This document shows, one piece after another, positions 26,825-35,314 of a DNA stretch of 62,892 bases. The stretch's first letter is position 1; each line of letters opens with the position of its first letter. A program made the translations under genes and the position numbers. This DNA comes from an uncultured Verrucomicrobia subdivision 3 bacterium (GTDB lineage Bacteria; Verrucomicrobiota; Verrucomicrobiia; Limisphaerales; UBA11358). The notes beneath the pieces were generated by a model that saw only the letters and a program-made list of their open reading frames with translations, made no database searches and was not told where the DNA came from. The DNA lies in NCBI GenBank assembly GCA_903884535.1, contig CAISEZ010000063.1:1-62892 (forward strand), in the 5' to 3' direction.

Positions 26825-29800
26825 ATGAAAAAAAATTCCTTTGCACTGGTGTTGGGCCTTATTTTATTTGGGTTTGGCCCGTTGCCGTCGTTGGTGGCGC
26901 AGACGTTCACGGTGTTGCATAATTTCACGAACTCGCCGGACGGGTCATATCCAGCCGGCGTTTGTTTGAGCGGCGGCATGGTGTTCGGAGCGACGACCTC
27001 GGGCGGCGGTTTCGCCAATGGATTCGTTTTCGCGTGCGGCACGAATGGCGCGGGTCTGGTGGCGCTGCATGATTTCACCAACTCGCCGGACGGCTCGCAG
27101 CCGAACGAACCGGTGCTGAACGGCGGCACGCTTTACGGCACGACGCGGGCGGGCGGCACGAGCAGTTTGGGCACTGTTTTCAAGGTCGGCACCAACGGCG
27201 CGGGTTACGCCGTCATCCATCTCTTCACCAACACGCCGGACGGCTATGATCCCACGGCCGGTCTGGTGGCGGACGGCAATATTTTGTATGGGACCACGAA
27301 ATACGGCGGTGGCAGTGGCAGCGGCGGCATCGTGTTTCGGACGGATACCAACGGCGCGGGCTACACGGTGCTGCACACGTTCACCAATACGCCGGACGGG
27401 ATGAATCCGAATGCCGGCCTGGTTTTGAATGCCGGCACACTTTACGGCACGACCATAAATGGCGGGCTTTACACCAATGGCACGATCTTCAAGCTCGCCA
27501 CGAACGGGCAGAACTATTCGGTGATATATAACTTTTCCAACGCGCCGGATGCCGATTTCCCGTATGGAAAACTGGTGCTGGCGGGTAATGTGCTTTACGG
27601 CACTAGTCTGCTGGGCGGCAGTTCCAACAAAGGAGCCATTTTTATGCTGACCACCAACGGCGGCAACTACGCCGTGCTGCATAATTTTAACGGGTCGGGT
27701 GTGCCCAGCGACGGGGCCAATCCCTATGCCGGCATGATTTTCAATAACGGCTTGCTCTACGGCGACACCAGTGGCTACGGCAGCAGTGGCGGCGGCACGA
27801 TTTTCCAGATGGGCACCAATGGCACTGGTTTCACCGTCCTGAAAAATCTGAATAATGCGAGTGACGGCGGCACGCCGGAAGCTGGTTTGGTTTGGAATGC
27901 CAACACCTTGTTCGGCAGTGCTAATTTTTCCGGCAGTGCGGGCTATGGCACGCTGTTCAGCCTGTCGTTTTCGCCGACGATCACCGCCCAACCGCAAAGC
28001 ACCACCGTGCAAAGTGGCAATGCCGCCAGCTTCACTGTCACCGCCACCGATGTCGGCACGATGAAATATCAATGGTATTTCAACACCAACACGCTGCTCG
28101 CCAACCAGACCAACAGCACACTCGCTTTGGCCAGCGCCACCAATAACAACGCCGGATTTTACACCGTGTCGGTCGCCGATAATTTTGGCGCGGTCACCAG
28201 CAGTCCTGCGCAGCTAACGGTGACCGTGAGCGCGGTCCCGCCCACCATCTCGGTGCAACCGCAGCCGCAGACCGTCACCAACGGTTTCGCCGCCAGTTTT
28301 TCTGTCACGGCCGCCGGCTCAAATCCGCTTGCTTATCAATGGTATTTCAACAGCAATACTGGCAACGCCAGTTTGCTCGGCACGGCGCTCGGCGGCCAGA
28401 CCGCCACGAACTTGACGTTCACCAGCGCCAGCAGCAACGGTGGGTATTATTCCGTGGTCATCACCAATGCGGGCGGCGCGATTACCAGCAGCCCGGCGTT
28501 GCTCACCGTTGTCATTCCGATTGTTCCGCCCAGCATCTCGGTGCAGCCCCAACCGCAGACCGTGAATGTTGGTTCCGCAGCCAGCTTTTCGGTCACGGCC
28601 GCCGGCTCCAATCCGCTTTCCTATCAATGGTATTTCAACAGCAACACCGGCAACGCCAGCCTGCTCGGCACAGCGCTCACCGGCCAGACGGCCACGAACT
28701 TGACGTTCACCAGCGCCAGCAGCAATGGCGGGTATTATTCCGTGGTCATCACCAATTCGGGCGGCGCGGTCACCAGCAGTGCGGCCTTGCTCACGGTGAT
28801 CACCTACATCGCGCCGCCGAGCATCACGGCGCAACCGCAGAGCGTGTCGGTCACCAATGGTTTTGCGGCCACCTTCTCGGTCACCGCCGGCGGTCCCAAC
28901 CCGCTTTATTACCAATGGTATTTTAACACCAATACGCTTCTCCCCGGTCAGACCAACAGCACGCTGACGTTTTTCACCGCCACCAACAACGCCGGCTACT
29001 ATTCGGTGATCGTCACCAATGCCGGCGGCGCGACTAACAGCAGTCTGGCCTTGCTCACTGTGATTGTAGCCACGACCGCGCCGATCATCACCGCGCCGCC
29101 GCCGCCACTGAGCGTCATTTCGGGCGGCATAGCCAACTTAGCCGTCACTGCCAGTGGACGCTCACCACTTCGATACCAATGGTATTTTAACGCAAACTCC
29201 GTTTTGACAAATCTGCTCGGCAATGTGCTTGCGGGCGAGACGAACGCTACGTTGACCTTCACCGACGGCACGAGCAACCAAGGCTACTATTCGGTGGTGG
29301 TCACCAACCGGCTTGGCGCGGTCACCAGCACGCCCCCCGCACTACTCACCGTCATTACCAATCCCATCATCACCGGCCAGCCGCAGAGCCTGACCGTCAC
29401 CAACGGCAACTCGGCGACGTTCACCGCCGCCGCCATCGGGGCCGGCGTGCTCAACTACCAATGGTATTTCAACACCAACACGCTCGTTGCCGGAGCCACC
29501 AACACCACGTTGAATTTTGCCAGCGCCAGCAACAGTCTCACCGGCACTTACCTGATGATCGTCACCAACATTTACGGGCGGGCCACCAGCAGCGTGGCCA
29601 CCTTGACCGTGGTAGTGCTCGCCGCGCCAGCAGGACAGCCCAAAATTTTGAACTACAGTTTGAATCCCGCGAGCGGCAGCTTTGCGCTCACGCTGACCAA
29701 CAATGCCAACAGCACGAATCGGCTCTGGGCGGCGACCAATCTCTCCGCGGCTAATTTCTGGAGCGTGATTGCGACCAATGTGATGGCGGCGAACGGACTT

Positions 29801-29869
29801 TGGTTCTTCACCGACACGAATATCGCCAAGACCAACAAAGTCCGATTCTATCGGCTCTCGACGCCGTGA
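26825..29869 (+). CDS. Large secreted protein: Gloeo_Verruco-type repeats plus six Ig-like domains
   Basis: Exported protein of about 1014 residues starting MKKNSFALVLGLILFGFGPL. Residues about 28-400 contain seven or so repeats of about 50 residues with the pattern (Y/F)TVLHxFTNxPDGxxP...LYGTTxxGG..GTIFK, matching the Gloeo_Verruco repeat, likely a beta-propeller. Residues about 405-960 contain six Ig-like repeats, each with a QPQ...TVTNGxxASFxVTA start, YQWYFNxNT and YYSVVITNxGGAVTSS. The C-terminus has the LWAATNLSAANFWSVI...FYRLSTP module shared with the protein at 4697. Two Ig repeats are near-identical at DNA level (see 28253-28828). Surface or extracellular role; ligand unknown. Start chosen at 26825 for the signal peptide, though the frame is open to 26750. 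Confidence 0.86.
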   Translation: MKKNSFALVLGLILFGFGPLPSLVAQTFTVLHNFTNSPDGSYPAGVCLSGGMVFGATTSGGGFANGFVFACGTNGAGLVALHDFTNSPDGSQPNEPVLNGGTLYGTTRAGGTSSLGTVFKVGTNGAGYAVIHLFTNTPDGYDPTAGLVADGNILYGTTKYGGGSGSGGIVFRTDTNGAGYTVLHTFTNTPDGMNPNAGLVLNAGTLYGTTINGGLYTNGTIFKLATNGQNYSVIYNFSNAPDADFPYGKLVLAGNVLYGTSLLGGSSNKGAIFMLTTNGGNYAVLHNFNGSGVPSDGANPYAGMIFNNGLLYGDTSGYGSSGGGTIFQMGTNGTGFTVLKNLNNASDGGTPEAGLVWNANTLFGSANFSGSAGYGTLFSLSFSPTITAQPQSTTVQSGNAASFTVTATDVGTMKYQWYFNTNTLLANQTNSTLALASATNNNAGFYTVSVADNFGAVTSSPAQLTVTVSAVPPTISVQPQPQTVTNGFAASFSVTAAGSNPLAYQWYFNSNTGNASLLGTALGGQTATNLTFTSASSNGGYYSVVITNAGGAITSSPALLTVVIPIVPPSISVQPQPQTVNVGSAASFSVTAAGSNPLSYQWYFNSNTGNASLLGTALTGQTATNLTFTSASSNGGYYSVVITNSGGAVTSSAALLTVITYIAPPSITAQPQSVSVTNGFAATFSVTAGGPNPLYYQWYFNTNTLLPGQTNSTLTFFTATNNAGYYSVIVTNAGGATNSSLALLTVIVATTAPIITAPPPPLSVISGGIANLAVTASGRSPLRYQWYFNANSVLTNLLGNVLAGETNATLTFTDGTSNQGYYSVVVTNRLGAVTSTPPALLTVITNPIITGQPQSLTVTNGNSATFTAAAIGAGVLNYQWYFNTNTLVAGATNTTLNFASASNSLTGTYLMIVTNIYGRATSSVATLTVVVLAAPAGQPKILNYSLNPASGSFALTLTNNANSTNRLWAATNLSAANFWSVIATNVMAANGLWFFTDTNIAKTNKVRFYRLSTP
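28253..28828 (+). repeat. Near-identical tandem 288-bp Ig-like repeats
   Basis: Copies at 28253-28540 and 28541-28828 are very similar, including a long near-identical run around the YQWYFNSNTGNASLLGTAL codons. The next copies diverge. A 288-bp (96-codon) phase suggests a recent duplication of one Ig unit. Confidence 0.85.
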
Positions 29870-29888
29870 AAAGGCAAAGGAAGAATGA

Positions 29889-29966
29889 AAAATGCAGAAT
29901 GAAGAATTAAATCAGCTGGGCGTTTCGGTTGAATCAGGTGCCGTTGTTTCTTCATTCTTCATTTTT
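29889..29966. repeat. Palindromic element over the scpB 3-prime end (GAATGAAGAA family)
   Basis: Arm 1 AAAAATGCAGAATGAAGAA (29889-29907) and arm 2, 29948-29966 (reverse complement AAAAATGAAGAATGAAGAA), agree at 18 of 19 positions, with a 40-bp spacer. The scpB stop (29912-29914) is in the spacer; arm 2 encodes the C-terminal residues around MKNEE. Confidence 0.85.
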
Positions 29967-30616
29967 ACTTCTTCATTCAATTGAAGCTGCTCCGGCGGCG
30001 CGGTGGCCAGGCCGGCATCGGCGGTGACCGGCGCGATGGGCCGCTCGATTTTGATCCGGCGCAGTTCATCCGCCGCCGGCAAATCGTCCAAACCGCGCAA
30101 ACCGAAATATTCCAAAAACAGTGGCGTGCTGCTGTAAAGCGCCGGCCGGCCGACGACTTCCGCGCGACCGCTCTGCTCCACCAAGCCGCGTTCCAGCAGC
30201 GTCTGCATCGTGCCGTCCACGTTTACGCCGCGCACCTGCTCCACTTCCGCGCGCGTCACTGGCTGGCGATATGCTATGATGGCCAGCGTTTCCAGCGCCG
30301 CCTGCGAGAGCCGCGACGGCCGGATTTTTTCGCCGACCAACACGCGCAGCCACGGCGAAAATTCCGGCTGCGAGACGAACTGCCATGCGCCCGCCACGCA
30401 CGCGAGCCGGTAGCTCCGCGCCGCCGTCTCGTGTTCGCGCGCCAGTTCTTCCAGCGCGGCGGTCATGTCGTCGTCTTTGACTTTCTTGAGCGACTTGGCC
30501 GTTTCATCCGCGTCCTCAGCGATGGCGGCGGCGGCAAAAATGTCGCGAAGTTCTTTCACGCTCACCGGCTTTTGCGCCGAGAAGAGCAGCGATTCCAAAA
30601 TTGATTTTAATTCCAT
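29912..30616 (-). CDS. scpB: Segregation and condensation protein ScpB
   Basis: Winged-helix subunit of the SMC-ScpAB condensin-like complex. The 234 residues begin MELKSILESLLFSAQKPVSV and show the ScpB core LSQAALETLAIIAYRQPVTRAEVEQVRGVNVDGTMQTLLERGLVE and GRPALYSSTPLFLEYFGLRGLDDLP. The C-terminal tail (LNEEVKMKNEETTAPDSTETPS) is not part of the conserved fold and is encoded partly by one arm of a palindromic repeat. The gene lies ten bases downstream of scpA. Confidence 0.94.
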   Translation of the reverse strand: MELKSILESLLFSAQKPVSVKELRDIFAAAAIAEDADETAKSLKKVKDDDMTAALEELAREHETAARSYRLACVAGAWQFVSQPEFSPWLRVLVGEKIRPSRLSQAALETLAIIAYRQPVTRAEVEQVRGVNVDGTMQTLLERGLVEQSGRAEVVGRPALYSSTPLFLEYFGLRGLDDLPAADELRRIKIERPIAPVTADAGLATAPPEQLQLNEEVKMKNEETTAPDSTETPS

Positions 30617-30625
30617 GCTAAAAAA

Positions 30626-31543
30626 TTATTGCGTTTTTTTGTCTTCGCCAACTTCATCAGCTTCGTCGTTGTCGTCATCATCATCATCAGTCACGTCGGT
30701 TTCAGTTGTTTCGGTCGGCTCGGCGGCCGGCTCGACGATGGATTCATCCAGCCGCAGTTCGGGCTGCGGATTTTCCGTTACGGTTTCGGCACTGTTTTCC
30801 GTTACGGTCGTGGGGATGGCCCGGCTGATTTCGATTTCCGCAAACGGCTCCGGCTGGGTGCACGCCAGCTGTTTCAACCGGATCAATTCCAACAGCGCGA
30901 GAAACGTGCAGACGACTTCGGACCGGTTCGCCGCCGTTTCAAACAATTCCACAAACCGCACGCGGCCGCGCTCGGTGATGGTCTTCAGCACGAACTCGAT
31001 TTTTTCGCTGACGGTCCATTTGTCCTCGTAAATCTCGCGTGTGCCGGCTTCCTTATCCGCGATGCGTTTGAGGATGACGTTGACCGCGTTGAGCAAATCA
31101 AAAATGCCCACCTCCGGTTTGGCCGGCGCGGCGGCGACCGTTTCAAATTCGATCTTGCCCGGCACGCGCGGGAAAATATGTTCCTGTGATTCTTCGAGCG
31201 TCTGGAGTTTGGCGGCGGCGTCCTTGAATTTTTTATATTCGACGAGCTGGCGGATGAGCTCCCAGCGCGGATCTTCGCCTTCGTCCTCGGCTTCCACGAC
31301 GACTTGCTGTTCCACCGGCAGCAGCTCACGGCTTTTGATATACATCAGCGTCGAAGCCATCACGAGAAATTCGCCGGCCACCTCCAGGTCGAACTGCCGC
31401 ATCAAATCAACGTATTCAATGAACTGCGTGGCGAGCTTCGTGAGGTTGACCTCGTAAATGTCCACTTCCTCTTTCTTAATAAGATAGAGGAGCAGGTCGA
31501 GCGGGCCTTCGAAGACCTCGAATTGAACTTTGTATTCCGCCAT
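30626..31543 (-). CDS. scpA: Segregation and condensation protein ScpA
   Basis: Kleisin subunit bridging the SMC heads. From the ATG at 31543 the product begins MAEYKVQFEVFEGPLDLLLY, then LIKKEEVDIYEV, the conserved N-terminal SMC-binding start; the winged-helix C-terminal part is VSEKIEFVLKTITERGRVRFVELFE...LLELIRLKQLACTQPEPFAEI. The last about 55 residues are acidic and low in complexity (TETDVTDDDDDDNDEADEV). The frame to 31582 adds a Pro-rich stretch and is not chosen. Operon with scpB. Confidence 0.94.
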   Translation of the reverse strand: MAEYKVQFEVFEGPLDLLLYLIKKEEVDIYEVNLTKLATQFIEYVDLMRQFDLEVAGEFLVMASTLMYIKSRELLPVEQQVVVEAEDEGEDPRWELIRQLVEYKKFKDAAAKLQTLEESQEHIFPRVPGKIEFETVAAAPAKPEVGIFDLLNAVNVILKRIADKEAGTREIYEDKWTVSEKIEFVLKTITERGRVRFVELFETAANRSEVVCTFLALLELIRLKQLACTQPEPFAEIEISRAIPTTVTENSAETVTENPQPELRLDESIVEPAAEPTETTETDVTDDDDDDNDEADEVGEDKKTQ

Positions 31544-31690
31544 GAACCTTAAAATTCTAAAAGGCGGCGGCGAGGTTGGCAAAGTAATAACAGGGGCGGG
31601 CCAAGCATTTATTGGTCGCCGCTCACCCGGCCATGAATCAAAAAAATTTCAGTTGCTCTTAGGCTGCGGACAGAACATGCTTTAAGGCTG

Positions 31691-32287
31691 ATGTCCTTTT
31701 TAGATCATTTTATTTATTGGCCGGCGATTGGTTTTATTGGCGGCGTGGTGTTTGGTTCCTTTTTTGAATGGGCGCTCCACCGGTTCGTCATGCACCGGCC
31801 GATCGGCAAGTTTGATTATCCCTTCCGCGCCCACGCGATCATTCATCATCATACTTTCAAGGCGGATCACACCTATCATTTGATCAACGATCCCGACAAG
31901 AAAACCATCCCGATGGCGTGGTGGAACGGTCCGGCCATCATCGCTGCTGGCATGTTGCCGGTCTTCACGATCTGCGGTTTTTTGCACCGCTGGGATTTTG
32001 CGTTCGGCGCGCTTGCGGCTTTCACCGTTTATTACGCCGCCTACGAATACATCCACTGGTGCATGCATCTGCCCAAGGCCCGGCGCGTGGAGCGTTCGTG
32101 GGTTTTCTACCGGCTCAATGGTCACCATTTGCTCCATCACCGTTACATGCACAAAAATTTCAACGTGGTGCTGCCCTTTGCCGACCTCTGCCTCGGCACG
32201 TTGCTGCTGCGTTCCAAAATCCGGTTTCCGCAGGCGCGCGGCGCGGCGGTGCCCGATGTTCAGCCACGGTCCGTTGCGCACAGCTAA
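31691..32287 (+). CDS. Membrane fatty acid hydroxylase / sterol desaturase family protein
   Basis: Integral membrane diiron enzyme of the fatty-acid-hydroxylase superfamily. Its 198 residues carry histidine clusters ALHRFVMH, HAIIHHHTFKADHTYH, EYIHWCMH and NGHHLLHHRYMHKNF, enough to form the di-iron site. Hydrophobic segments lie between them (VVFGSFFEWAL, AIIAAGMLPVFTICGF, FGALAAFTVYYAAYEY). The substrate could be a fatty acid, a carotenoid or a sterol-like lipid; neighbours give no clue. Confidence 0.8.
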   Translation: MSFLDHFIYWPAIGFIGGVVFGSFFEWALHRFVMHRPIGKFDYPFRAHAIIHHHTFKADHTYHLINDPDKKTIPMAWWNGPAIIAAGMLPVFTICGFLHRWDFAFGALAAFTVYYAAYEYIHWCMHLPKARRVERSWVFYRLNGHHLLHHRYMHKNFNVVLPFADLCLGTLLLRSKIRFPQARGAAVPDVQPRSVAHS

Positions 32288-32325
32288 TTGCTCGACGGCG
32301 TTCGGCTTTCCGGCATATTCACCGC

Positions 32326-32652
32326 ATGGATTCAGACGAGCGCGCCATTTTCGATTTCCTCAAAACCTGGGGCACCACCTTTGTCGGGGCCAAGGAAATC
32401 TGCCGCCGCGCCACCACCAAAAAACGGTTCCACGAAGAGCCCGACTGGGCGAAGCAGATCCTGCTGCGCATGACCGAGCGCGGCATTCTCGAAAGCGATT
32501 CGCAGGCCAAATACCGGATCAAGCCCATTCCCAAACAAGGCCACGGCCAACGCTGGGTTTCGCCCGAGCTTTCCAAAATTCTCAATGAAGGCGGCGTCGC
32601 CGTGGAAGGCGCGGCCGACTTGGACACCGACGACCATTACGACCAGCTCTGA
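32326..32652 (+). CDS. Small conserved-type hypothetical protein, possible winged helix
   Basis: Unrecognised 108-residue protein from the ATG at 32326 (frame open to 31918, but the earlier part overlaps another gene). The sequence DERAIFDFLKTWGTTFVGAKEICRRA...WAKQILLRMTERGILESDSQAKYRI reads like a winged-helix fold, with a helix-turn-helix around residues 18-60. The C-terminal end is acidic (DLDTDDHYDQL). Its stop overlaps the ATG of the DMT transporter in TGATG. No DNA target is suggested. Confidence 0.6.
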   Translation: MDSDERAIFDFLKTWGTTFVGAKEICRRATTKKRFHEEPDWAKQILLRMTERGILESDSQAKYRIKPIPKQGHGQRWVSPELSKILNEGGVAVEGAADLDTDDHYDQL

Positions 32653-33569
32653 TGCTCGCGGCGCTGCTCACCACGTTGCTGTTCGCCACGTCCGCCATGT
32701 GCGGCTATCGCGCCACGAAGCAGATCGGTGGCGTCGAGGCCAATTTCTGGCGCATCACACTGGCCACGATTTTCCTGACCATCTGGGCTTACACTTTCGG
32801 CAAAGGTTTTGCCGGCGCACCCGAATGGTTCATGTTGAGCGGCTTCTTCGGCATCGGCATCGGTGACAGTGCCTATTATCAGGCGTTGCCGCGCCTCGGC
32901 AGCCGGCGCACCGTGCTGCTGGTGCAATGCCTCACCGCGCCGTTCGCCGCGCTCATCGAATGGCTCTGGCTCGGCTCCAAATTGAACCTTCCGGAAATTT
33001 TCTTCATTGCCGTCATCCTGACCGGCGTGGCCATCGCGCTCGCGCCTGGCGACCATCTGGAAATCGCGCCGCGCCAGTTGCGCCTCGGCTTGCTGGCCTC
33101 GATCGTCAGCGCGATCGCCGGGGCGATCGGCGCAGTGCTCATCCGCAAAGCCTTCGCCGTGTCGCACGCGCACGGCGTTTTTCCCGACCCCGGCACTACC
33201 GGCTACCAGCGCGTGCTCGGCGGCATTTTGATTCCCACCATCGCGCTGGTCGTGTTCAAATGGCGTTCCGCCCACGAACACGGCGGATTGTTCGAGGCAA
33301 AAACGCTGGCCGTCTCGCGCGAAAAATGGCGGCGGCTCTGGCCGTGGGTGCTGGCCAACGCGCTCGCCGGCCAGACGCTCGGCGTGACCTGCATGCAATG
33401 GGCGCTGGAGCAGACCAACGCCGCCATCGTCACCGCCATCATCGCGACCACGCCGATTTTTCTGCTGCCGATGACGCGCATCCTCGAGGGCGAAAAAATC
33501 GGCATCCGCTCGCTGGTCGGCGCGCTCATCGCCGTCAGCGGCGTGATCGGGCTGACAATTTTCCGGTGA
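32652..33569 (+). CDS. DMT (EamA) family transporter
   Basis: Inner-membrane drug/metabolite transporter of 305 residues with about ten predicted helices in two EamA repeats (ANFWRITLATIFLTIWAY, GDSAYYQALPRLGSRRTVLLVQ, then LLASIVSAIAGAIGAVLI, VTAIIATTPIFLLPMTRIL). The second repeat ends SLVGALIAVSGVIGLTIF. The cargo cannot be inferred. Start ATG overlaps the preceding stop. A palindromic repeat follows the stop at 33587. Confidence 0.8.
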   Translation: MLAALLTTLLFATSAMCGYRATKQIGGVEANFWRITLATIFLTIWAYTFGKGFAGAPEWFMLSGFFGIGIGDSAYYQALPRLGSRRTVLLVQCLTAPFAALIEWLWLGSKLNLPEIFFIAVILTGVAIALAPGDHLEIAPRQLRLGLLASIVSAIAGAIGAVLIRKAFAVSHAHGVFPDPGTTGYQRVLGGILIPTIALVVFKWRSAHEHGGLFEAKTLAVSREKWRRLWPWVLANALAGQTLGVTCMQWALEQTNAAIVTAIIATTPIFLLPMTRILEGEKIGIRSLVGALIAVSGVIGLTIFR

Positions 33570-33586
33570 ATGCTATTTTGAAGCTG

Positions 33587-33658
33587 TCGCGCGAAGGACG
33601 CGAAGGTGGCGAAGGGAAAAATTTTCCAACCTTCGCTGCCTTCGCGGCCTTCGCGCGA
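33587..33658. repeat. Palindromic element, CGCGAAGG family, after the DMT gene
   Basis: Arm 1 (33587-33615) is made of CGCGAAGG-type units. Arm 2 (33630-33658) is its inverted copy: 26 of 29 positions agree, with a 14-bp A/T-rich spacer (GAAAAATTTTC). It ends seven bases before the ATG of the ferredoxin-like gene. Confidence 0.9.
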
Positions 33659-33665
33659 AAAAAAA

Positions 33666-34028
33666 ATGAAAACCGAATTACAAACCGCCGTGGAATCGCT
33701 CGGCCTGGAAAAATTCCGCCGCCACATTTTTCTCTGCGTGGACGCGGAGGAACCCAAATGCTGCCCGCGCGAGGCGACGCTGGCGTCGTGGGATTTTTTG
33801 AAACAGCGGCTGAAGGAATTGAACCTCGTCGGCGCGCAGCCGCTCGTCTATCGCACCAAAGCCAGTTGCCTCCGCGTCTGCACGCGCGGCCCCATCGCCG
33901 TGGTTTATCCCGAAGGCGTCTGGTATCACAGTTGCACGCCGGAAGTTTTGGAGCGCATCATCCAAGAACATTTGATCGCTGGCAAAACCGTCGCGGAATA
34001 CGCCTTCGCCCAAAATTCGCTCGGCTGA
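33666..34028 (+). CDS. Thioredoxin-like (2Fe-2S) ferredoxin
   Basis: Small electron-transfer protein of 120 residues from the ATG at 33666. It has [19 protein letters not shown] with the first cysteines, then [26 protein letters not shown] with the second set, the layout of the thioredoxin-fold ferredoxin family: C...C in the loop and CxxxC later. It was missed by some definitions because the start follows a repeat arm. Partners are unknown. Confidence 0.78.
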   Translation: MKTELQTAVESLGLEKFRRHIFLCVDAEEPKCCPREATLASWDFLKQRLKELNLVGAQPLVYRTKASCLRVCTRGPIAVVYPEGVWYHSCTPEVLERIIQEHLIAGKTVAEYAFAQNSLG

Positions 34029-34085
34029 TTTTCCGGCTCGACTTTGCCGCGCGCCGCGCCCAAGCTTTTTTATCATCGGGAATTT

Positions 34086-34685
34086 ATGGCGCGACTTTTA
34101 ATCCAGAGCGAAGGTTTTGGCAACCGGGCGATTGAACTGGCCATGGGCGTCAACCGCGTCGGGCGCGATTCCGACTGCGAGATCTGCCTCGACCACGACA
34201 CGATTTCCTCGCTGCACTGCGAACTCGCGCTGACGGACAACGGCGTTTATCTCCACGACTGCAATTCCACCAACGGCACCTTTCTCAACGGCGAACCCGC
34301 GCTGGAAGCGTGGCTGGATGCCGGCCAGATTTTAAAAATCGGCGACGTGGAGCTGCTCGTGGAAAGCACCACCGTGACCATTGCCATTCCAAAAATCGAA
34401 GTGGAAGCGCCCAAGGCCCCGGTGATTTTGGAGAACGGCCTCAACGCCTGTTCGCAGCATCCGGAAATCCAGGCCACCTTCGCCTGCACGCATTGCACGG
34501 AAACCATGTGCAACCGCTGCGTCCGCGTGATGCGCCGGCAGGGCGGGCAGCCGCTCTACCTCTGCCGCGTGTGCAGCCACAAATGCGAACGCATCGGCCC
34601 GGTGGAAGTGAAAAAGAAAAAAGGCTTCTTCGGCATGTTGCAGGACACCGTCCGGCTGCACTTCAAACATCCGCGCGGGGACTAG
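34086..34685 (+). CDS. FHA domain protein with zinc-finger-like C-terminus
   Basis: 199 residues from the ATG at 34086. Residues about 5-95 form a forkhead-associated phosphothreonine-binding domain with GVNRVGRDSDCEICLDHDTISSLHCEL and HDCNSTNGTFLNGE. Residues about 125-180 have paired cysteines: ACSQH, CTHCTETMCNRC, CRVCSHKC, a B-box-like zinc finger. It ends with a basic KKKKGFF stretch. Likely a signalling adaptor. The linked kinase is not in the window. Confidence 0.82.
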   Translation: MARLLIQSEGFGNRAIELAMGVNRVGRDSDCEICLDHDTISSLHCELALTDNGVYLHDCNSTNGTFLNGEPALEAWLDAGQILKIGDVELLVESTTVTIAIPKIEVEAPKAPVILENGLNACSQHPEIQATFACTHCTETMCNRCVRVMRRQGGQPLYLCRVCSHKCERIGPVEVKKKKGFFGMLQDTVRLHFKHPRGD

Positions 34686-34749
34686 AAGCTATGAAATCAA
34701 TATTGCCAGCATTGGATAGTTGCGGCAAACCCAGCCTGAAAAATCCGCA

Positions 34750-35295
34750 ATGAGCGACCGCTCGGGTCATTACCTGAAAATCCCTTTCATTTGGGACCCA
34801 ACCTGTCCGTCGCTGCTTCTGGAAACACGTCTGGTTTTTTATCCGGTGCAAACCGACTGGTTGGTGGAGTCACTGGCTCTAGTCCTCGCAACCTCGCTTG
34901 ACCCGGCCGATCAAACAGCCGTTCGCGAAAGGGGTGCGATCAAGGCCGCCGCAGACCTGATTGCCTTGTCGGCGGAGCACTTTGAGCAGTTGCCAGAATG
35001 GTGGCAAGTCGCGCAAACCCAAAACGGGCAGTTAGTCGGCTTCACCCTCTGTTCGCTTTTTGCGCCAGCGTTGAGTGTTCCTCGCGAAGGAACCATTTTC
35101 TACCTGGGAGTCCTGCCCAAATTTCGCGGCAATGGTTATGGCCACCAATTGCTGAATCAGGCCACCCGCACGCTGCAACAAATCGGTGTTGGGAGGATTG
35201 CGTGCGACACGGCAGCTTGTAACGCGCCCATGATTGCCGCATTCCGAAAAGCCGGTTATGTGGAGCAGGCTCCGTGGGAACGCCCGCTTCGCTGA
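34750..35295 (+). CDS. GNAT family N-acetyltransferase
   Basis: Cytoplasmic acetyltransferase, 181 residues from the ATG at 34750. The GNAT core is seen in GTIFYLGVLPKFRGNGYGHQLLNQATRTL (beta4, the R/Q-x-x-G-x-G/A acetyl-CoA loop) and CDTAACNAPMIAAFRKAGYVE. The N-terminal part is longer than the minimal fold and its substrate is unknown. It converges toward hemH, 19 bases away. Confidence 0.78.
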   Translation: MSDRSGHYLKIPFIWDPTCPSLLLETRLVFYPVQTDWLVESLALVLATSLDPADQTAVRERGAIKAAADLIALSAEHFEQLPEWWQVAQTQNGQLVGFTLCSLFAPALSVPREGTIFYLGVLPKFRGNGYGHQLLNQATRTLQQIGVGRIACDTAACNAPMIAAFRKAGYVEQAPWERPLR

Positions 35296-35314
35296 CGAGT
35301 CCGTTGCGCGGGAT

